Positions 59,693 through 64,000 of a DNA stretch of 64,000 nt are shown one piece after another. Every line of letters starts with the position of its first letter. Position 1 is the stretch's first letter. The position numbers and the translations under genes are program-made. The notes under the pieces were generated by a model that saw nothing but the letters and a program-made list of their open reading frames with translations, did not search any database and was not told the DNA's origin. The stretch is taken from NCBI RefSeq assembly GCF_003937945.1, contig NZ_RSEC01000021.1, positions 372,001 to 436,000 on the forward strand, given 5' to 3'. Source of the stretch: Amycolatopsis eburnea. Its GTDB lineage: Bacteria > Actinomycetota > Actinomycetes > Mycobacteriales > Pseudonocardiaceae.

Positions 59693-60289
59693 TCAGGCGA
59701 AGGTCGCCCCGGCGAGCAGGGCGTCCATCTTCGCGTCCCAGCCCGGGAAGGACCCGTACTGGACGACGAGGATCTTGCTCGTCGGCAGCCACCACATCCG
59801 GACCTGGTTGTTCTGCGTCGCGTCCTCGCAGGTGACCTGCCAGCGGCCGTACTCGGCCTTCTTGGTGCCGATCGGGGCGAACCCGGAGTCGAGCAGGGTG
59901 CTGCCGGTGGCGACCGCGGCCTGGCCGGGCGGTGACGCGGCCGTGATGCACGTCGGCACGTCCGTGCCGGTGTACCAGCCGAAGGGCCGCTTCGCGCTCG
60001 GGAGGTTGATCGGCGCGTTCGGGTCCGACGTCGCTTCGCGCAGGTCCAGCAGCCGCGCTTCGCAGACCGTGGTGCCTTCGGCGACGCAGCCGTCGAGGAG
60101 GCCGTCCGGGCTGTGCTCGGTGAAGGTCGCGCCCACCGGCAACGTCACGCGCATGGTCCCGACGACCGCTTGCGGCCCCGCGGCCGCCGTCACCGTCGGG
60201 ACGGGCTGGGCCTGTCCCGCGGTCGATGTCGTGCAGGCCGCGGTGCTCAAGAGCGCCACGAGGACCAGGACGCTGTGCCGGAAGGACAC
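59693..60289 (-). CDS. Secreted lipoprotein of unknown function
   Basis: This 198-residue protein begins MSFRHSVLVLVALLSTAACTT with a lipobox Cys19. A Thr/Ala/Gln linker is followed by a domain rich in beta-prone and aromatic residues (GWYTGTDVPTCITAASPPG ... YGRWQVTCEDATQNNQVRMWWLPTSKILVVQYGSFPGWDAK). Cysteines at about 68, 76, 114 and 154 could form two disulfides. No family is recognised. It and the frameshifted lipoprotein next to it lie in the same orientation, 91 bases apart. Confidence 0.82.
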   Translation of the reverse strand: MSFRHSVLVLVALLSTAACTTSTAGQAQPVPTVTAAAGPQAVVGTMRVTLPVGATFTEHSPDGLLDGCVAEGTTVCEARLLDLREATSDPNAPINLPSAKRPFGWYTGTDVPTCITAASPPGQAAVATGSTLLDSGFAPIGTKKAEYGRWQVTCEDATQNNQVRMWWLPTSKILVVQYGSFPGWDAKMDALLAGATFA

Positions 60290-60319
60290 GGGCTCACCTC
60301 TTTCGTCGCCACCTCGGAC

Positions 60320-60362
60320 GCCCGGGCGGCCCGTCCGGTTTCACCGTAAAGGCCGCCCGGGC
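60320..60362 (-). terminator. Hairpin after the 309-residue unknown protein
   Basis: GCCCGGGCGGCC (60320-60331) pairs with GGCCGCCCGGGC (60351-60362). The 19-base loop itself contains CGGT/ACCG. It lies 6 bases beyond the stop of the gene ending at 60369 and reads on the minus strand. Confidence 0.6.
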
Positions 60363-60368
60363 GCGGGA

Positions 60369-61298
60369 TCAGGCGGCCACCGTCGTCAGCGAGACGTAGC
60401 CGGCCTGCAGCTGCGCGAGTGCTTCGAGCACGAACTTGGCGAGCTGGTCGACCGTGGTCGGGCCCGCCAGCAGCTGCCGCGTCAGCTCCAGCGGGACGCC
60501 GGACAGGCCCGGCTTCTCCGAGTACACGATGCTGACGGTGTTGCCGCCCAGCGCCGTGACGTCGACCGCGATGCCCGCGTACACCCCGGTCAGCTTGGCG
60601 GCGATCTTGGACACGAGGCTGTGGACGGTCACCGCCGTGGCGAAGGCCGCGATGATGGTCACGATCGCTTTCGCGTCCACGGACAGCGAAGGCGGCGTCG
60701 ACCACGCTCCGCCGCTGTAAAGCCGGGCCGCGGAGTCCTGGCCGGTCAGGTCGATCTCGACCGCGTTGGAGCGCGCGGAGCTGAACATCGTGCTGGTGGC
60801 GATGTCCTGCTCGAACCACACCTGCACGCACTCCACCGGGGTCAGCACGTCCGACCCCTGGAGGATGGCGTCCTGGGCGACGTAGATCGGGTTGGTCGAC
60901 GGGTTGCCGTCGATGTCGGTGGCGGACGCGCACAGGCCGGGGTGGATCGAGCCGAACCGGTTGAGCAGCGTGATCCCGGTCGGCGAGTCGCCCGACGAAG
61001 CCGGGCCGAGCACGCCGGCGCTGTCGAGCACCGCTTCGTCGCCGAGGCCGATCGGGACCTTGTTCGTCGAGACGCGCACGCCCACGTCGCCCTTGAACTC
61101 GTTGCTGCCGAACAGCTCGTACAACGGCTGCCAGGAGAAGGTGTTGTCGGCCAGGTACTCGCTCGCCGACTGCCACACGACGTTGTAGGTGTCGTTGACC
61201 TTCTTCGCGAAGCACAGGTTGTAGCCGTCGTGCTTCAGCTCCTCCAGGTCCGCCGTGTCGATCTGGATGCCGACGCTCTTGCTCAGCGCGTTCGTCAT
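60369..61298 (-). CDS. Protein of unknown function, 309 residues, cytoplasmic or non-classically exported
   Basis: It starts MTNALSKSVGIQIDTADLEELKHDGYNLCFAKKVNDTYNVVWQS, with GAGCGGGAACC before the ATG. There is no signal peptide. The N-terminal 200 residues are beta-rich, with Trp/Tyr and many Asn/Ser/Thr. A hydrophobic amphipathic stretch (AIVTIIAAFATAVTVHSLVSKIAAKLTGVYAGIAVDV, about 211-247) could insert in membranes. The C-terminal part is helical. This layout recalls pore-forming or lectin-like proteins, but I do not recognise the family and assign no function. Confidence 0.75.
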   Translation of the reverse strand: MTNALSKSVGIQIDTADLEELKHDGYNLCFAKKVNDTYNVVWQSASEYLADNTFSWQPLYELFGSNEFKGDVGVRVSTNKVPIGLGDEAVLDSAGVLGPASSGDSPTGITLLNRFGSIHPGLCASATDIDGNPSTNPIYVAQDAILQGSDVLTPVECVQVWFEQDIATSTMFSSARSNAVEIDLTGQDSAARLYSGGAWSTPPSLSVDAKAIVTIIAAFATAVTVHSLVSKIAAKLTGVYAGIAVDVTALGGNTVSIVYSEKPGLSGVPLELTRQLLAGPTTVDQLAKFVLEALAQLQAGYVSLTTVAA

Positions 61299-61669
61299 GG
61301 TTCCCGCTCCTCGGTTCGTTCCGGTGGGCCGGTGCGGCCCTCGGGACCGACCTTCCGGGGCCGCCGTCGCGCCGGTGTTCCCGCCGCGTACCGCGCGCCG
61401 TCGGGCGTCACACGATGGGCTAAACCGGGGCGGAGGACCGCCGTTGGGCCATTGGCGATCCGCGGCGTCCGTTCCCCGGGAGTCCGGCGACGCGCCGTCG
61501 CGGCGGGGTCCCGTCCGGGTGACCGGTCAAGCCCGCGCACGGCTGAGCGGCGGCCGCACGGGCCCGGCGGTCCGGACGCGGCGTGAGAGAGCGGGAAGAC
61601 GCCTCGGAGACACCGCCGGTGCCATGCTCGGAGATCGGCTGACGGCGTCGACGGAGACGAGGGACCGCG
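61299..61669. other. Intergenic region without recognised elements
   Basis: About 370 bases separate the divergent unknown protein and the BTAD regulator. It must hold both promoters. I see GC-rich sequence with no clear dyad, no convincing -35/-10 pair and no plausible small gene. Open frames here lack typical codon use. Confidence 0.4.
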
Positions 61670-62389
61670 ATGGGCGAGGGCGGCAGATCCGGCGTGGAAT
61701 TGGTGCTGCTGGGCGGGTTCGAGCTGGTGGACGGCGGCGAGCGGGTCGCGCTGCCGCGGGCGGCGCAGCGCCTGCTGGCGTTCCTGGCCGTGCGCGACGG
61801 CGCGGCGGTGAACCGCAACGCGGCGGCCGAGCGGCTGTGGCCGGAGAGCCGCCGTCAGCGCGCGGCGGCCAACCTGCGCCAGGCGCTGTGGCACGTCCGG
61901 CGGTCCACGGCCGCCCCGGCCGTCGAGACCCCGGTCGACCACCTGCGGCTGGCCCCGGCCCTCCCGGTCGACTTCCGCGGTGCGCTCGAGGCAGCCCACC
62001 ACGTCGTCGGCGCTTCGGGCCACCCGGCACCGGAGGGGCTCGTCGACGCGCTCTCCCGCGACCTGCTCCCCGACTGGACCGAGGACTGGCTGGCCCCGGA
62101 ACGGCAGCGCTGGGAGCAGGTCCGGCTGCACGCGCTGGAAGCGATCGCCCAGCGCCTGATCACGGCGGGCGCGCACCTGGCCGCGCTGGAAGCGGCGTTC
62201 ACGGCGATCGGCATCGACCCGGTCCGGGAAAGCGCTCACCGCACGGTGATCGCGGCCCACCTGGCCCAGGGCAACGCCGGCTCGGCGCTGCGGCACTACC
62301 AGCACTACCGCGCGTTGCTGCACCGCGAGCTGGGCGTGCGCCCGTCACCGCACATGACGCGGCTGGTCGCGGCGCAAGGGACGCCGTGA
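61670..62389 (+). CDS. BTAD-domain regulator (short SARP-like)
   Basis: This 239-residue protein has an N-terminal OmpR-type winged helix (VELVLLGGFELVDGGERVALPRAAQRLLAFLAVRDGAAVNRNAAAERLWP) and a bacterial transcriptional activation domain of TPR-like helices (LPDWTEDWLAPERQRWEQVRLHALEAIAQRL ... HYQHYRALLHRELGVRPSP). It lacks the NB-ARC and TPR extensions of large SARPs. Small BTAD regulators usually activate a nearby pathway. No biosynthetic cluster is visible here, so its target may lie beyond the window or be the divergent unknown gene. The ATG at 61670 has only a weak GAGGGA upstream. Confidence 0.88.
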   Translation: MGEGGRSGVELVLLGGFELVDGGERVALPRAAQRLLAFLAVRDGAAVNRNAAAERLWPESRRQRAAANLRQALWHVRRSTAAPAVETPVDHLRLAPALPVDFRGALEAAHHVVGASGHPAPEGLVDALSRDLLPDWTEDWLAPERQRWEQVRLHALEAIAQRLITAGAHLAALEAAFTAIGIDPVRESAHRTVIAAHLAQGNAGSALRHYQHYRALLHRELGVRPSPHMTRLVAAQGTP

Positions 62390-62395
62390 GGGGCT

Positions 62396-63979
62396 TCAGG
62401 GCAGCACGGCCGAGAACTCCGTCACCGGGCCGTGCTGGTCACCGGCGAACGCGGTCCGCAGCTCGGCCATCTCCGGCAGCGTCGTCCGCCCGGAGACGAA
62501 CAGCGCGGCGAGGTGAGGCAGCGGCCGGCCGAGGTCGAGCAGCCGGCGGACCTGCCCGGCGTCGAGCCCCAGCACGCGCAGGCCGGGGAGGTCGGCGACC
62601 TGGCCGAGGTCCGCTACCGCCGAGCCGGCGAGGTGCAGCCGCGTCAGCCGGGGCAGCGTGCGCAGCACTCCCAGGTCGAGCGGTTCCTGGACGCCTTCGA
62701 GCCGCAGGTCCCACAGCGCCGGGTGCGCGGCGAGCCCGGCGAGGTCGACGCTCCCGGCCTCGATCTCCGCCGACTCCAGCGCGCCGAGCCCGCCGATCGA
62801 CGCCGTGACGGCGGTGGCGCGGTTGACGCTCAGCCGCCGCAGCGCGGTCAGCGGGGCGAACACGGCCAGGTCGACGTCGGCGGCGTCGTTCAGGTAGACC
62901 TCCTGCACCAGCTCCCGGCCGGGCAGCTCCGCCACCACCGACGGCAGGTCCAGCTCGGCCGCCTTCGAGATCACCTCGTTGTACGACCGCTCGGCGGCTT
63001 CGCGGAGATCGGTCTCCGCGATCAGGTACTGCTCGCCCGGGTCCTCGAAGCGCCCGGCCCGCAGGGCGGTCACGACTTCGGTCAGCATCGCGGTGACCGA
63101 CGTCGCCACGTAGCGCAGCGGGCCGTAGATGTCGCGGCCGTACTCGAGGACCTGGCCCGCGTGCCCCCGCGCGGCGGGGTCGACGTCCACCGCGAGGTAG
63201 TTCATCGCCCGGTCCCCGCCGAAGGTGATCCACCAGTCGTTGCGCGACAGGCGTTTCACGTGGCCGAAGGGCAGGGTCTCGAACACGACGCCGTCGTCGT
63301 CCAGCCCGTCTTCCCAGCCGTAGGAACCGGGTGCGCCTTCGAGGTAGTTGGCGACGACGTGGTCCAGCGGGTCGTGGGAGTAGGGCCCGAGCAGGCCGGT
63401 CTCCCGCGGATCGCCGTCGGCGACCAGGTACAGCGCCCGCAGGTCCTCGGGCAGCCGGACGCCCATGCGCGCCTCGGCGGCGGCCAGCTCCGCTTCGGTC
63501 TTCCCCGCGGGCCACGCGGGAGCCGCGCCCTTGACGCGGGTGTAGGCCTCCGCGTACTCGGCGGTGAGCCGGAAGACCTCGGCGCGCACCCGGGGATCCG
63601 TCGGCGCGCCGGTCGGTTCGGCGGCGGCGGGGCGCGGCAGCCCCGGCAACGGGTGCCCGGGGTAGCGGAAGTCCGGGTCGAAGACGAGCTGCCCGGGCGA
63701 GACGGCCGCGACGTCCGGCCGGGCGGTGAAGCGGTAGGCGCCCGCGACGTCGAGCCGCACTTCCAGCACGGCGGGCGGCAGCTCGAACAGCCGCCGGGCG
63801 ATCGACGTGTAGTCGACGCGAAGGCAGTCCCGCACGTCGCTCCACGCCGTGCACGAGACGGCCCCGCCGGTGTGCCGCAGCTGGAGCGTGGCGGTCGTCC
63901 ACCCGGCTCCCGCGCCCGCGCGCAGGCTTTCGGCCATCGCCGCGGCGATGCCGGCGTATTCGCTTTCCCCCGGATTCAT
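62396..63979 (-). CDS. SMI1/KNR4 domain protein with C-terminal leucine-rich repeats
   Basis: This 527-residue protein has three parts. Residues 1-130 are an uncharacterised domain (DUF-like; ATLQLRHTGGAVSCTAWSDVRDCLRVDY). Residues of about 150-300 form an SMI1/KNR4 (SUKH) domain, recognised by EAELAAAEARMGVRLPEDLRALYLVADGD and WWITFGGDRAMNYLAVDVDP. Residues of about 355-500 are leucine-rich repeats (LTALRRLSVNRATAV, LPRLTRLHLAGSAVADLGQVADLPGLRVLGL). SUKH proteins often serve as immunity proteins for polymorphic toxins, but stand-alone copies like this are common in actinomycetes. It is convergent with the BTAD gene, 6 bases apart. Confidence 0.85.
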   Translation of the reverse strand: MNPGESEYAGIAAAMAESLRAGAGAGWTTATLQLRHTGGAVSCTAWSDVRDCLRVDYTSIARRLFELPPAVLEVRLDVAGAYRFTARPDVAAVSPGQLVFDPDFRYPGHPLPGLPRPAAAEPTGAPTDPRVRAEVFRLTAEYAEAYTRVKGAAPAWPAGKTEAELAAAEARMGVRLPEDLRALYLVADGDPRETGLLGPYSHDPLDHVVANYLEGAPGSYGWEDGLDDDGVVFETLPFGHVKRLSRNDWWITFGGDRAMNYLAVDVDPAARGHAGQVLEYGRDIYGPLRYVATSVTAMLTEVVTALRAGRFEDPGEQYLIAETDLREAAERSYNEVISKAAELDLPSVVAELPGRELVQEVYLNDAADVDLAVFAPLTALRRLSVNRATAVTASIGGLGALESAEIEAGSVDLAGLAAHPALWDLRLEGVQEPLDLGVLRTLPRLTRLHLAGSAVADLGQVADLPGLRVLGLDAGQVRRLLDLGRPLPHLAALFVSGRTTLPEMAELRTAFAGDQHGPVTEFSAVLP

Positions 63980-64000
63980 GCCGCGAGGCTACCGAGCCCG

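Overview
The window is very high-GC chromosomal DNA with strong third-position GC, frequent GTG and TTG starts, short ATGA/GTGA overlaps and TANNNT -10 elements placed 6-7 bases before leaderless GTG starts. These traits, together with whiG, a GlnR-type ammonium operon, an IdeR-type iron box and the gene order ffh-rpsP-rimM-trmD-rplS-lepB-rnhB-dprA-xerC-whiG-rpsB-tsf-pyrH-frr-cdsA, point to a spore-forming or filamentous actinomycete. Amycolatopsis or another Pseudonocardiaceae is most likely; this is inferred from gene content and was not tested by any search.

Layout. Bases 1-9000 hold a purine-to-glyoxylate catabolism island: the 3' part of a xanthine dehydrogenase molybdenum subunit, then uricase, 5-hydroxyisourate hydrolase, OHCU decarboxylase, a fused DUF77-HTH regulator, allantoinase and allantoicase. 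It is interrupted by a secreted GH27 alpha-galactosidase with a ricin-type lectin domain and by a TetR gene. Bases 9000-14500 hold a metallohydrolase, a CoA-binding protein, O-acetylhomoserine sulfhydrylase, a VOC protein, an ECF41-like sigma factor, a FhuF-like protein and an RlmA-like methyltransferase. Bases 14550-18710 are the nitrogen operon amt-glnK-glnD behind GlnR-like boxes. Next come a stand-alone GmrSD/DUF262 protein, a membrane diguanylate cyclase and, at about 21.9-22.3 kb, an array of seven mini-ORFs that each encode the hexapeptide MRNRES behind its own Shine-Dalgarno sequence. Bases 22.3-27.6 kb hold an SDR/TetR pair, Ku, a chain of hairpins between ku and marR, and an ABC exporter with its MarR regulator.

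Bases 27.8-48.4 kb are the conserved housekeeping backbone: SRP54, ribosomal proteins S16, L19 and S2, tRNA and ribosome maturation, signal peptidase, RNase HII, ComM/DprA/Xer, WhiG, EF-Ts, UMP kinase, ribosome recycling factor and CdsA. It carries two intergenic pairs of DnaA-box-like sequences (37.6 and 43.8 kb) and a GCCCGCA minisatellite. Bases 48.4-64 kb are accessory: an MFS exporter, a VOC protein, a methyltransferase and PadR pair with overlapping 3' ends, an iron-box-controlled ferric-siderophore importer, an Lrp regulator with a homodimeric pyruvate-dehydrogenase-like E1, two lipoproteins (one frameshifted), an unknown 309-residue protein, a BTAD regulator and an SMI1/KNR4 plus leucine-rich protein.

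The strongest candidate for an undescribed element is the MRNRES array. All four differences among its seven 21-base cores are synonymous or exchange one start codon for another, and each copy has its own ribosome binding site. The second candidate is the multi-hairpin element with GGAG-bearing loops at 25.16-25.37 kb.
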